NCBI GenBank assembly: GCA_002436405.1
Contig: DJLZ01000005.1
Coordinates: forward strand, 248,001 to 312,000
Reading direction: 5' to 3'
Source: Proteobacteria bacterium UBA6503
Lineage (GTDB): Bacteria; Pseudomonadota; Alphaproteobacteria; UBA1280; UBA6503
Length of the DNA: 64,000 bases
Shown: positions 50,586 through 59,534 of the stretch, piece after piece
Numbering within the stretch: the stretch's first letter is position 1
Layout of the letters: each line of letters opens with the position of its first letter
Position numbers and translations under genes: made by a program
Notes under the pieces: model-generated
What the model was told of the DNA's origin: nothing
Database searches by the model: none
What the model saw: the letters and a program-made list of their open reading frames with translations, nothing else

Positions 50586-51491
50586 TTATTTGTTGCGCTT
50601 TGTATGCGGGCTATCCCAGCCAAACTTCTCACGCAGCACATCAAAGAAGTTATAATCTTCAGTCACTAAAATCTTCAGGCTATGTTCGCTCTTACCAATA
50701 AGCACTTCGTCGCCAGCTTGCATAGGGATGGTCTTACGGCCATCAACACTCATGTGGGCAAGGGGGCTATCGTTTGTAATGCGAATATCAGACGGTGGAA
50801 CCACAACCGGGCGGAATGACATGTTGTGCGGGCAAATAGGCGCCAAAACAATAGCGTCAATCTGTGGGTGCATAATCGGGCCACCTGCTGAAAGGTTATA
50901 GGCCGTTGAACCAGTTGGGCTTGAGATAATCAAGCCATCGGCACGCATTTCAAGCACCTGCCACGTGCCGTGCTCAACTTTAAGGTTTAGCATTTTTTCG
51001 TCAGCGTTACGCTGAATCACAGCGTCATTCAAAAAGGGGCCTTGCCATACGTTTTTGCCATCACGGGTAAGTGTGGCTTCATAGTATGAGCGTTCTTGTA
51101 CTTTAAAGTGGTCGGCTTTTAAATCGTCAATCAGGGTATCAAGCGTACCTGTGGTCAAAAACCCTAAGTGGCCAAGGTTTACACCCATAATTGGGCAATC
51201 GATACCGTATAGGCGTGTTGCGGCGTTTAAAAAGGTGCCATCACCACCAAGAACAATAACGGCCTTAGCATCTTCAGCGATTGTACGTAAATCAGCTGAA
51301 CGCAGACCATCTACCAGTGAACATACGTTCTTTTCGGTGGGTAGGTCTTTCAAGCTATCTTCCGAAACAATTGGCATAAAGCCCGCTGCCATGCAGTTTT
51401 CGGCAAAGGTAGCGGCTACGCCGTGGGCGCGTGGGTCGTTTGCACGAACAACAATACCAAGTGTAATCAGGTCTGAATTTTGAGAGGTCAT
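50586..51491 (-). CDS. nadK: NAD kinase
   Basis: A 301-residue protein with the GGDGT motif (VLGGDGTFLNAA, about 80-91), GHLGFLT, the catalytic-site segment SPTGSTAYNLSAGGPI and the late MSVDGR. It phosphorylates NAD to NADP. It is longer at the N-terminus than minimal NadK. It stands alone on the minus strand, divergent from yajC across 179 nt. Confidence 0.93.
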   Translation of the reverse strand: MTSQNSDLITLGIVVRANDPRAHGVAATFAENCMAAGFMPIVSEDSLKDLPTEKNVCSLVDGLRSADLRTIAEDAKAVIVLGGDGTFLNAATRLYGIDCPIMGVNLGHLGFLTTGTLDTLIDDLKADHFKVQERSYYEATLTRDGKNVWQGPFLNDAVIQRNADEKMLNLKVEHGTWQVLEMRADGLIISSPTGSTAYNLSAGGPIMHPQIDAIVLAPICPHNMSFRPVVVPPSDIRITNDSPLAHMSVDGRKTIPMQAGDEVLIGKSEHSLKILVTEDYNFFDVLREKFGWDSPHTKRNK

Positions 51492-51670
51492 AGGTTTAAC
51501 CGTATTTCTTTTTGTTTAGCATCAAGGTTTTAGCTTGAGTCACCATGGCATAAGTGTGCCTTTTTTTAATGCACTCGGCAAGGCTGTAACATAACCATGC
51601 TTGCTTATGCGATTAAACAAGAGTAAAAATAGTCATAATTTCAAACTAATATAATAAAAAGGCCTTTCAA

Positions 51671-52081
51671 ATGCTTATCGAAACTGCATACGCACAAACC
51701 GCAGCGGCCCCAGTTCAGGGTGACGCTATGATGACAATTTTCCCTCTAGTTCTTATGCTTGGTGTGTTTTACCTATTGGTAATGCGCCCACAAATTAAGC
51801 GTGAGAAAGAGAAACGCCAAATGCAAGACGACGTACGTCGCGGCGATAAAGTAATTACCCTAGGCGGTATCGTTGCTGAAATCGTTAAGGTTGAAGACGA
51901 CCACTACCTAGAAGCTACAATCGCAGAAGGCGTAAACGTACGTATTGCAAAATCTGCTGTTGAAGGTGTTGTAACGAAGGGTATCCCTAAGGCAACTGCT
52001 GCTAAACCTGCTAAAAAAGCAAACGGCAAAACACCTGCGCCGAAAGCAAAGAAAACAGCTAAAAAGACAACTAAAAAGTAA
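51671..52081 (+). CDS. yajC: Preprotein translocase accessory subunit YajC
   Basis: A 136-residue protein with one membrane helix (about 20-38), MRPQIKREKE and the KVITLGGIVAEI region of YajC, which associates with SecDF. The last 27 residues are Lys/Ala/Thr-rich (AAKPAKKANGKTPAPKAKK and on), similar in style to the tail of TatA. secD and secF follow. Confidence 0.95.
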   Translation: MLIETAYAQTAAAPVQGDAMMTIFPLVLMLGVFYLLVMRPQIKREKEKRQMQDDVRRGDKVITLGGIVAEIVKVEDDHYLEATIAEGVNVRIAKSAVEGVVTKGIPKATAAKPAKKANGKTPAPKAKKTAKKTTKK

Positions 52082-52122
52082 GTAATACTCAGGCTTTTGA
52101 GTACAGCTGACGGAGAATAAAA

Positions 52123-53709
52123 ATGCTGAACTTCCCACTTTGGAAAAAACTGATGGTTGGTGTCGTACTTGTTTGGAGTGTGCTTGCCGCACTACCAAAC
52201 GTGCTAACACCTGCACAAATGGAAAACATGCCATCATTCATGCCAAGCAAAACCATTAACCTTGGTCTTGACCTTCAAGGTGGGGCGCACTTGGTTCTGC
52301 AAGTTGATATGGAAACTGCGCTTAAACAGTCATACGAAAAAATGGAAGACGATGTTCGTGCTGCCCTTCGTGACCGTTCAAGCGGTACTCGTATTAACTA
52401 CCGTGGCCTACGCTCAAACACTGAAACTGGTATTCACTTTACTGTTCTTAACCCTGCGGATGTTCCAACGGTTAAAGAAAAGCTACACAGCGCCCTTACA
52501 GGCGTGTTTGTGCTAAACGAAGGGACAAATATTGCTGTGGCTTACACCCCAGAAGAACTTACAAAAATGCGTAAGCATGCTCTTGAGCAAACGCTTGAGA
52601 TTTTGCGTATGCGTGTTGATGAGTTTGGTGTGTCTGAGCCGCTGATTCAGCGTCAGGGTGATGACCGTGTGATTATTGAGCTTCCAGGTGTAACTGATGT
52701 TAGCCGCGCGAAAGACATTATCGGTCGTACAGCGCAGCTAACGTTCCACCTTGTTGACGAAAGCGCACGTGCTGGCCACCGTTTGCCAGCAGGTACAGGC
52801 GTGTTCTACGAACTTATTAAAGACGAAGCAGGCACCGTGCTTGATAAAGTGCCTTATTTCCTTGTTAAGCGCCCAGCACTAACAGGTGAAAACCTAAACA
52901 ATGCAAGCTCAGCCTTTGACCAATACGGCAACCCAGTTGTAAGTATTACTTTTGACAGCCGTGGTACACGTAAGTTTGGCGATATGACCAAAGAAAACGT
53001 AGGCCGCCGCATGGCAATTGTACTTGATGGTAACGTTTACTCAGCCCCAGTACTGCGTGAGCCTATCCTTGGTGGTAAAGCGCAAATCTCAGGTAACTTT
53101 ACAGTGACTGAAGCAAACGACCTTTCAACAGTTCTGCGTGCTGGTGCACTACCTGCGCCAATTAGCATTATTGAAGAGCGTACAGTAGGGCCATCACTTG
53201 GTGCAGACTCTATTGAAGCTGGTCGTATTGCAGTGGTTTACGGCTTTATTGCCGTGCTTATTCTGATGGCTATTTTCTACGGTGGTTTTGGTATGGCTGC
53301 AAACGTTGCATTGCTGTTTAACGTAGCGCTAATCCTTTCAGTGATGACATTCCTTGGTGCCACACTAACCTTGCCAGGTATCGCTGGTATTGTGTTGACC
53401 ATTGGTATGGCAGTTGATGCGAACGTGCTTATTTTTGAGCGTATCCGTGAAGAAACACAGCGTGGCCTAAGCCCAATGCTAGCTATTGATACGGGTTTCC
53501 GTTCTGCGTTCTTAACTATTTTGGACGCCAACATCACAACGCTAATTGCAGCGGTTGTTATGTTTGGTATGGGGTCAGGCCCCATTAAAGGTTTTGCGCT
53601 AACACTATCAGTAGGTATTTTGGCCTCAATGTTTACCGCTATTTTGGTAACACGTTGGCAAATCCTTGCGTGGCTAATGCGTGCCCGTCCTAAAACACTA
53701 AAAGCTTAA
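52123..53709 (+). CDS. secD: Protein translocase subunit SecD
   Basis: A 528-residue membrane protein: one N-terminal helix, GLDLQGGAHLVLQVD, large periplasmic P1 domain and five C-terminal helices with GPSLGADSIEAGR and AVDANVLIFERIREE. SecDF uses the proton gradient to pull proteins through SecYEG. GGAG precedes the ATG. Confidence 0.97.
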   Translation: MLNFPLWKKLMVGVVLVWSVLAALPNVLTPAQMENMPSFMPSKTINLGLDLQGGAHLVLQVDMETALKQSYEKMEDDVRAALRDRSSGTRINYRGLRSNTETGIHFTVLNPADVPTVKEKLHSALTGVFVLNEGTNIAVAYTPEELTKMRKHALEQTLEILRMRVDEFGVSEPLIQRQGDDRVIIELPGVTDVSRAKDIIGRTAQLTFHLVDESARAGHRLPAGTGVFYELIKDEAGTVLDKVPYFLVKRPALTGENLNNASSAFDQYGNPVVSITFDSRGTRKFGDMTKENVGRRMAIVLDGNVYSAPVLREPILGGKAQISGNFTVTEANDLSTVLRAGALPAPISIIEERTVGPSLGADSIEAGRIAVVYGFIAVLILMAIFYGGFGMAANVALLFNVALILSVMTFLGATLTLPGIAGIVLTIGMAVDANVLIFERIREETQRGLSPMLAIDTGFRSAFLTILDANITTLIAAVVMFGMGSGPIKGFALTLSVGILASMFTAILVTRWQILAWLMRARPKTLKA

Positions 53710-53729
53710 TTGAATTGGAGACTAGCAAA

Positions 53730-54671
53730 ATGGCTTTGCGTCTTGTTCCGACAACTACAAACCTAAACTTCCTGCGTTGGCGCTTTTTGTGTGCGGCCGT
53801 ATCACTTGTCCTGATTATTGTGACAGGCGCACTGCTTAGCACGAAAGGCCTTAACTTCGGTATCGACTTTGCTGGCGGTACTTTGGTGCAGGTACAAATT
53901 GAAAAACCAACACCAGTCTCAGACATTCGTGGTGCCATGCAACGCGCAGGCTGGGAAGGGCTTGTGATTCAAGAGTACGGCTCACCGAATGAGATTCTGA
54001 TCCGTATGCCTGGTGATCTTCTGGATCCATCACAAGCAGGTAGCATTGCATCTGATATGTCAGAAGCTTTGGTACCAGTAGCGGGTGAAATTGAAGTTCG
54101 TCGTGTTGAATACGTTGGTCCGCAAATTGGTGACGAACTAAAGCGTAAGGGTTTGATGGCGATTATCCTTTCAGCCATTGCCATTCTGATTTACGTAAGT
54201 GTGCGATTTGAATTCCGCTTTGCGGTAGGTGCCGTTGTGGCGTTGATTCACGATATTGTGCTGACTGTAGGCCTATTCAGCTTTACGCAAAAAGAAATTT
54301 CAATGCCGGTACTGGCAGCACTTTTGACCATTATTGGTTACTCGCTGAACGATACCATTGTTGTGTTTGACCGTGTGCGTGAGAACATGCGCAAATTCAA
54401 GAAGAAGCAACTTACTGATGTGCTAAACCTTTCAGTAAACGAAATGCTAAACCGTACCCTAATGATGACCCTTACAACCTTGGTTGTATTGATTGCATTG
54501 TTTGTTTACGGCGGTGAAGTGATTCACGATTTTGCCTTCGCTTTGATTGTTGGTGTTGTTGTGGGTACATACTCTTCAACATACATCGCAGCACCTGTTG
54601 TTTTGTGGATGAATAACAAAAACAAAACAGCCGAACAGCAAGCGCTAGAAGAAGACGCAAATAACATTTAA
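53730..54671 (+). CDS. secF: Protein translocase subunit SecF
   Basis: A 313-residue partner of SecD with GIDFAGGTLVQV, VGPQIGDEL, and GYSLNDTIVVFDRVREN in the membrane part. The ATG at 53730 is preceded by TTGGAG at 9 nt; the upstream TTG at 53715 is part of this site. The gap to secD is 20 nt. Confidence 0.97.
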   Translation: MALRLVPTTTNLNFLRWRFLCAAVSLVLIIVTGALLSTKGLNFGIDFAGGTLVQVQIEKPTPVSDIRGAMQRAGWEGLVIQEYGSPNEILIRMPGDLLDPSQAGSIASDMSEALVPVAGEIEVRRVEYVGPQIGDELKRKGLMAIILSAIAILIYVSVRFEFRFAVGAVVALIHDIVLTVGLFSFTQKEISMPVLAALLTIIGYSLNDTIVVFDRVRENMRKFKKKQLTDVLNLSVNEMLNRTLMMTLTTLVVLIALFVYGGEVIHDFAFALIVGVVVGTYSSTYIAAPVVLWMNNKNKTAEQQALEEDANNI

Positions 54672-54722
54672 TTAAGGAACTTTTTTTGTGGTAACATGTT
54701 GGGCATGGAAAAAGTGCTAACA

Positions 54723-55463
54723 ATGAAAAACATATCACGAAGAAATTTCATTGCGGCTACAGCGGCAACCACCGCGCTTATTGCAAGCGGGGGGAAGGTG
54801 GCTAAAGCCCAAACAAAGAAAAATAATAAACTTGTTAAGGAGCATTCGATGACTTACACCGTCCGCGAAGAACTTAAACCATCAAACCTAAACGGCATCA
54901 GCGCTGACCAAATCGAACAGCACTGGGGTCTATACAAAGGTTACGTTGCACAATCAAACGGCCTTAAAAAAGAACTAGACGAGCTACGTGCTGCTGGCAA
55001 AGGTGACTCACCAGCTTACGCTGACCGTCGTCGTCGCTTCGGTTTTGAATTCTGCGGTATGACACTGCATGAATACTACTTCGGTAACCTAAAAGCTGAC
55101 GTTAAAGAAGATTCAGCAAAGAACTTCAAAGAAGCTGTTGAAAAGCAGTGGGGCTCATTCGACGCCTGGAAAGAAGACTTTGCAAACGCTGGTAAAACAC
55201 GTTCAATCGGTTGGGCTATCTGCTACATGGACCCAATGACTGGCGACATTAACAACCACTTCATTCAGCTACACGAAGAAGGCAACATCCCAGGTTACGA
55301 ACCACTAGTGGTTATGGACGTTTGGGAACACGCCTACATGGTTGACCACGCCGCTTCAGGCCGTGGCGACTACATCAAGGCATTCTTTAGCAACATCGAC
55401 TGGGACGCTGTTGAAGCGCGCCTACGCGACGCTAAAGCTAAAGCCGCTTCTAAGCGCTTTTAA
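54723..55463 (+). CDS. Fe/Mn superoxide dismutase with a Tat signal peptide
   Basis: A 246-residue protein. Residues 1-30 are a twin-arginine signal (SRRNFI, Arg6-Arg7, then a hydrophobic Ala-rich stretch ending AKAQ). The rest is an Fe/Mn superoxide dismutase with metal ligands His67, His116, Asp199 and His203 (DVWEHAYMVDH). The usual second His of the KHH motif is replaced (HWGLYKGYV). It removes superoxide, here probably in the periplasm. Starts at 54696 or 54705 are possible; none has a strong Shine-Dalgarno site. A strong internal start at 54849 would give a cytosolic form (see separate entry). Confidence 0.9.
   Translation: MKNISRRNFIAATAATTALIASGGKVAKAQTKKNNKLVKEHSMTYTVREELKPSNLNGISADQIEQHWGLYKGYVAQSNGLKKELDELRAAGKGDSPAYADRRRRFGFEFCGMTLHEYYFGNLKADVKEDSAKNFKEAVEKQWGSFDAWKEDFANAGKTRSIGWAICYMDPMTGDINNHFIQLHEEGNIPGYEPLVVMDVWEHAYMVDHAASGRGDYIKAFFSNIDWDAVEARLRDAKAKAASKRF
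54837..54851 (+). promoter_or_regulatory. Strong internal ribosome-binding site and ATG in the SOD gene
   Basis: AAGGAG (54837-54842), a 6-nt spacer and an in-frame ATG (54849) lie just after the Tat signal region, starting MTYTVREELKP, the usual start of cytosolic relatives. This is a better start signal than any of the upstream ones. Confidence 0.65.
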
Positions 55464-55477
55464 TCGGAAGCGATAGG

Positions 55478-55987
55478 ATGATGTGGGCTAAAGTAATTGG
55501 TCTTACAACAGCAGCAGGGCTATGCCTTGCTGCTGTTCCTGCTTATAGCATGGACAGCGAAACCATGACTGAAATCCGTCGTTTAGATCAGAACATGTCT
55601 GACCTAAACCGTAAGATGGAAAGCATCATGCGCGACATCCGTGAGCTACAGCGTGGTATCGATAAAATCGGTAAAGAGTCTTCGCTGGCTTCTAAAAACG
55701 CAGAAGAGACTTCAGACGCTTTAACCCGTACGCAAAACACTGACATTGCAAACCTAGTGGCTGTTGATAAGCAAATTGCTCAACGCCTAAATGCCCTTGC
55801 AAAACACATGGAAGAGCAAACCCCTACCTGGAACTGGGGTAGCGAAACACGCTCATGTGATGATGTTGGTAAGCATCAGCAAATTCAATCAGTTCGCAGT
55901 GCTGATGGCCAGTTTACATTGCGCTACTTGTGCTTTGACGGTCGTCCGTTGCACCTAGGGACTGAAGTAAACCTACCTCCACAATAA
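55478..55987 (+). CDS. Hypothetical secreted coiled-coil protein
   Basis: A 169-residue protein with a signal peptide ending AVPAYS (about residue 24), a predicted coiled coil (about 28-70, with DQNMSDLNRKMESIM) and a C-terminal domain with two Cys (SCDDVG and LRYLCFDG) that may pair. I do not recognise a family. It follows the SOD after 14 nt and may share its transcript. Start could be either of two adjacent ATG. Confidence 0.75.
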   Translation: MMWAKVIGLTTAAGLCLAAVPAYSMDSETMTEIRRLDQNMSDLNRKMESIMRDIRELQRGIDKIGKESSLASKNAEETSDALTRTQNTDIANLVAVDKQIAQRLNALAKHMEEQTPTWNWGSETRSCDDVGKHQQIQSVRSADGQFTLRYLCFDGRPLHLGTEVNLPPQ

Positions 55988-56002
55988 TAGGAGTCTTCAA
56001 CA

Positions 56003-56494
56003 ATGACTGACGAAAACTACGTACACGAAGAAACGCAGCTCGACTGGCTATACCAAAGCTTTGACGATCTTGACCGTCGTGACCTTTACGCCGCTTTGGC
56101 GCTTCGTCAGCATACATTTGTTGTTGAACAAAAACTAAACTATCAAGACGCTGACTGGGAAGACCCATACGCCATGCACCTACTAGGTAAGGCCGAAGGC
56201 GAGCTTGTAGTGTACGGCCGCTTGTTTATGCCACACGAAGGTGAAGACCACGTGCGCATTGGCCGCATTGTAACTGCACCGGCTTTCCGTGGTGAAGGCT
56301 TTGGTGATCAGTTAATGCATAAGCTATTTGATATCATCGAAGAAAAAGTAGGCTCATGCCGTGTTGTTCTGTCTTCACAGGTTTCAATGCAGAAGTTCTA
56401 CGAGAAATACGGTTTCCAAGCCCACGGCGATACCTACCTCGAAGCGGGCACTCCGCACGTGCGGATGGTTCGTATGTTGGCAAAGGCTGCATAA
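56003..56494 (+). CDS. GNAT acetyltransferase, ElaA-like
   Basis: A 163-residue GNAT protein. LRQHTFVVEQKLNYQDADWE near residue 33 and RIGRIVTAPAFRGEGFGDQL (acetyl-CoA-binding motif, about 90-109) match the ElaA group. The acceptor is unknown. It follows the secreted protein after 15 nt. Confidence 0.88.
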   Translation: MTDENYVHEETQLDWLYQSFDDLDRRDLYAALALRQHTFVVEQKLNYQDADWEDPYAMHLLGKAEGELVVYGRLFMPHEGEDHVRIGRIVTAPAFRGEGFGDQLMHKLFDIIEEKVGSCRVVLSSQVSMQKFYEKYGFQAHGDTYLEAGTPHVRMVRMLAKAA

Positions 56495-56497
56495 TTT

Positions 56498-56526
56498 AAA
56501 AGCCCCCAGTCGGGGGCTTTTTTTAT
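56498..56526. terminator. Bidirectional terminator
   Basis: Stem AAAGCCCCC / GGGGGCTTT with a short loop, seven T on the plus strand. It overlaps the 3' end of the minus-strand ATPase gene and can serve both sides. Confidence 0.88.
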
Positions 56527-57098
56527 GCTGCCGCACTTGCTGCTGAAATATCTGAGATGACTCTATCAACACGGTCTTCAACACTGCCTTCAAGGAAGGT
56601 GTAGCTTACGCCGTATTCTGAAAGTAAGCCTTTTAGGTGGGCATCAAAGTCGATGGCTTGAGCTTCGGTATGGAAGCGGATGCCATTATCTTCGTACGGA
56701 AATTCTCGGCTAAGGAAGTACAGATGGTCGTAGTTCTTAGCGTCTTCTTTAAAAAGTGTTTGTAGGTCTTTAAACAAAAGCTGTTGGCGCTCACAGTATT
56801 CGCTGGCGCACTTTTGCATGGCATACGCATAACCCAACAGAAGAGGGGCATCGGTCACAACAACGTCGTGCTTGCTCATCATCTCAAGCTCGCGGCGGCG
56901 CTGCATAAAGTTAAAGCGAAACTGTTCGTAAACCAAGTGCTCTTGCGAGGGGATGCCGTTCACGGGAATATCATCAGTCACAAACTCACGGCACCAGCCA
57001 GCGTTATGGCCTTGCTGTTGCAGGTTATCATGTAGGGCGGTACAAATGGTGGTCTTGCCTGTGCAAGGCCCGCCAAGAAAGCCAATAAGTTTCGCCAT
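56523..57098 (-). CDS. P-loop ATPase/kinase-like protein (AAA_28 type)
   Basis: A 191-residue protein with Walker A GGPCTGKTT (residues 9-17), a VVVTDAPLLLGYAYA segment that fits Walker B, and a YFLSREFPYEDNGIRFH segment. It resembles the small NadR/AAA_28-like P-loop proteins, some of which phosphorylate small molecules; substrate unknown. The ATG at 57098 is preceded by GGGGGA; the longer reading frame to 57167 overlaps trmFO and is unlikely. It is the last gene of the unit uvrA-abrB-trmFO. Confidence 0.75.
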   Translation of the reverse strand: MAKLIGFLGGPCTGKTTICTALHDNLQQQGHNAGWCREFVTDDIPVNGIPSQEHLVYEQFRFNFMQRRRELEMMSKHDVVVTDAPLLLGYAYAMQKCASEYCERQQLLFKDLQTLFKEDAKNYDHLYFLSREFPYEDNGIRFHTEAQAIDFDAHLKGLLSEYGVSYTFLEGSVEDRVDRVISDISAASAAA

Positions 57099-57121
57099 AT
57101 TTCCCCCGTGATTATAAATGT

Positions 57122-58477
57122 TTACGCCGCAGATTTTGTTTTCTGAGGTTTTACATTTTCTAACCAAGTGGCAATGTCTGTCAAGGCGCGTTTACCATAA
57201 AGTGCTTTACGCTCTTTTTTGCTGTGCTTAAAGCCAAGCTCAGGCAATAGGCCGTAGTTGATATTCATCGGCTGGAATGTCTTTGCATCGGCACCGCCGG
57301 TAATGTGGCTAAGTAGTGCGCCAAGCATTGTGGTGTTTGGTGGTGGGGTGATTGCGTCGCCGTTAAGTTCGTGCGCAAACAGAATACCCGCAAGGGCACC
57401 CATGGCTGTGCTTTCAACGTAGCCTTCAACACCTGATACTTGCCCAGCAACACGCACATTAGGGCGTGCCTTTAGGCGCATCACTTCATCAAGCAAGGTT
57501 GGTGAGTTAATAAAGGTGTTTTTGTGGATAACGCCATAGCGCACAATCTCAGCGTTCTCGAGGCCTGGGATTGTTTTGAAAATACGCTTTTGCTCGCCCC
57601 ATTTCATGCGGGTTTGGAAGCCCACCATGTTGTAAAGGGTGCCAAGCTTGTTATCTTGGCGCAGCTGTACGACAGCGTAGGCCTTTTCGTCAGGCTTGTG
57701 TTTGTTGGTAAGGCCACGTGGCTTCATTGGGCCATAGCGTAGGGTTTCAACGCCGCGTTCTGCCATAACTTCAATCGGTAGGCACGCTTCAAAGTATGGG
57801 ACATTGGCATCTTCTGGGTTGTGGCCAATGCTTTGCTCGGCTTTAACAATAGCGTCAACAAACTCAAAGTATTGTTCTTTGGTCATTGGGCAGTTGATGT
57901 AGTCGCTGCCGTCGCCTTTGTCGTAGCGGCTTTGCATCCAAGCAACGTCCATATCAATGGTATCGGCTTGAACGATTGGGGCAACAGCATCAAAGAATGA
58001 TAGATGCTCGTCCGCCTCGGTAATTTCAATCAGGTGCTGGGCAAGGTCGCTGGTTGTTAGTGGACCTGTTGCTAGAATTACAGGAACATCAGTCGGCAGC
58101 TCAGTAATTTCTTCGTGCTTAATTTCAATTAGTGGGTGGGCTTGAAGGGCTGCGGTGACTGACTCTGAGAACATATCACGGTCAACAGCAAAGGCACCGC
58201 CTGCAGGAACGCGGGCTTTTTCACCGCACTGCATAATAAGGCTATCAATCTTGCGCAGTTCTTCGTGTAGCACGCCTACGGCGTTCTTTTCAATGTCGCC
58301 ACCACGGAACGAGTTTGAGCATACAAGCTCAGCACAGTTACCTGTTTTGTGTACGGCTGTTTTAACCTTAGGTCGCATCTCATGGATAATCACGTTAATG
58401 CCACGGTTTGCAAGTTGCCAAGCCGCTTCACTGCCGGCAAGGCCGCCACCAATAATGTAAACAGTTTTATTTTCCAT
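57122..58477 (-). CDS. trmFO: tRNA uridine-54 C5-methyltransferase TrmFO
   Basis: A 451-residue flavoprotein with the FAD motif GGGLAGSEAAWQLA (about 10-23), HEMRP and the conserved CSNSFRG segment. It makes ribothymidine at position 54 of tRNA using methylenetetrahydrofolate, in place of the SAM-dependent TrmA. The start overlaps the end of the previous gene by 11 nt. Confidence 0.95.
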   Translation of the reverse strand: MENKTVYIIGGGLAGSEAAWQLANRGINVIIHEMRPKVKTAVHKTGNCAELVCSNSFRGGDIEKNAVGVLHEELRKIDSLIMQCGEKARVPAGGAFAVDRDMFSESVTAALQAHPLIEIKHEEITELPTDVPVILATGPLTTSDLAQHLIEITEADEHLSFFDAVAPIVQADTIDMDVAWMQSRYDKGDGSDYINCPMTKEQYFEFVDAIVKAEQSIGHNPEDANVPYFEACLPIEVMAERGVETLRYGPMKPRGLTNKHKPDEKAYAVVQLRQDNKLGTLYNMVGFQTRMKWGEQKRIFKTIPGLENAEIVRYGVIHKNTFINSPTLLDEVMRLKARPNVRVAGQVSGVEGYVESTAMGALAGILFAHELNGDAITPPPNTTMLGALLSHITGGADAKTFQPMNINYGLLPELGFKHSKKERKALYGKRALTDIATWLENVKPQKTKSAA

Positions 58478-59534
58478 GAGTTTTAGTCCTTACTTTCATA
58501 AAAATAGGGTAGAGGATGGGTGCAAATGTAAACACCAGCATTGCTCTAAACAGTGCGTGGGTTGTAACAAAACCTACGTCAATATTCAAGGCTAATGCGA
58601 TGAGGCACATCTCAATCATGCCGCCGGGTACAAACCCAAGCATGATGCCATAAAACGGTAAGCCCGTCATGCGCCATAGTACCCATGCAAAGAGTACGGC
58701 TAACCCAATAAAGATAACCGAAAGCGCCATGCTCGGCACAAAAAGTGCTTTAATGCGGCGCAAACTGTAGCCTGAGAATCGTGTACCAAGGCTACAGCCC
58801 ACAACAATCTGAGCAAACACAACCAGTACAAATGGTGGTTGGGCGGTTGTCCAGCCCATGTAGTGGAAGATACCACTAATCACCAAAGGGCCAGTTAGTG
58901 CGTGCGCTGGCAGCTTTACCCACTTGCCACCGTAGTAACCAAAGAGGGCGGCTGCAATCAGCAAGCCAGCATCAATAAGGCTAAGCTCAAGCAGGCCACC
59001 TGTCGACTGCGACATGTTGGCGCCTGTATAGCCTTCAAAAATACGGAAGTATAGTGGTACAAATATAACAATGAGGAGCACACGCATGGTGTGCAGCACC
59101 ATAACGGCACGGTCATCACCGCCACGCTCACGGGCCATGATTGACATTTCAAGCAGACCACCCGCAGTGCCGCCAAAGTAGCGGGTCGCAAAGTTATGCT
59201 TTGACATTAAAAACTTTAAAACGGCCTGACTACATAGAAGCTGCGTAAAGACCAAAACTAACACCCCTAAAAGTGTAATGGTCCAACCGCTAATGGTCGA
59301 AGCTGATCCCGCCTGAAACCCACTACCAAGCAATACACCTAAAACAGCAAGCATCGCTTGACGAAAGTTAACGGGAATAACTAACTTTAGGTGCCCCCAT
59401 AATGAGAGGCCTGCAATACAAATAAGGCTGCCCAAAATCCAGGGCAGGGGCATTGTGAAAAAGTAAAGTACAACACCACCCACAAACCCCAATATTAGGG
59501 TTAGGAAGATACTGCTGACCTTACTCATGCTCAT
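58467..59534 (-). CDS. AbrB family integral membrane protein
   Basis: A 355-residue protein with about ten membrane helices arranged as two similar halves; GSGFQAG after GVLL and GFVPGGMIEMCLIALAL are typical of the COG3180 AbrB/ammonia monooxygenase-related membrane family (not the AbrB DNA-binding proteins). Transport function is suspected for the family but not shown. Overlaps uvrA by one base and trmFO by 11 nt. Confidence 0.85.
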   Translation of the reverse strand: MSMSKVSSIFLTLILGFVGGVVLYFFTMPLPWILGSLICIAGLSLWGHLKLVIPVNFRQAMLAVLGVLLGSGFQAGSASTISGWTITLLGVLVLVFTQLLCSQAVLKFLMSKHNFATRYFGGTAGGLLEMSIMARERGGDDRAVMVLHTMRVLLIVIFVPLYFRIFEGYTGANMSQSTGGLLELSLIDAGLLIAAALFGYYGGKWVKLPAHALTGPLVISGIFHYMGWTTAQPPFVLVVFAQIVVGCSLGTRFSGYSLRRIKALFVPSMALSVIFIGLAVLFAWVLWRMTGLPFYGIMLGFVPGGMIEMCLIALALNIDVGFVTTHALFRAMLVFTFAPILYPIFMKVRTKTHGK

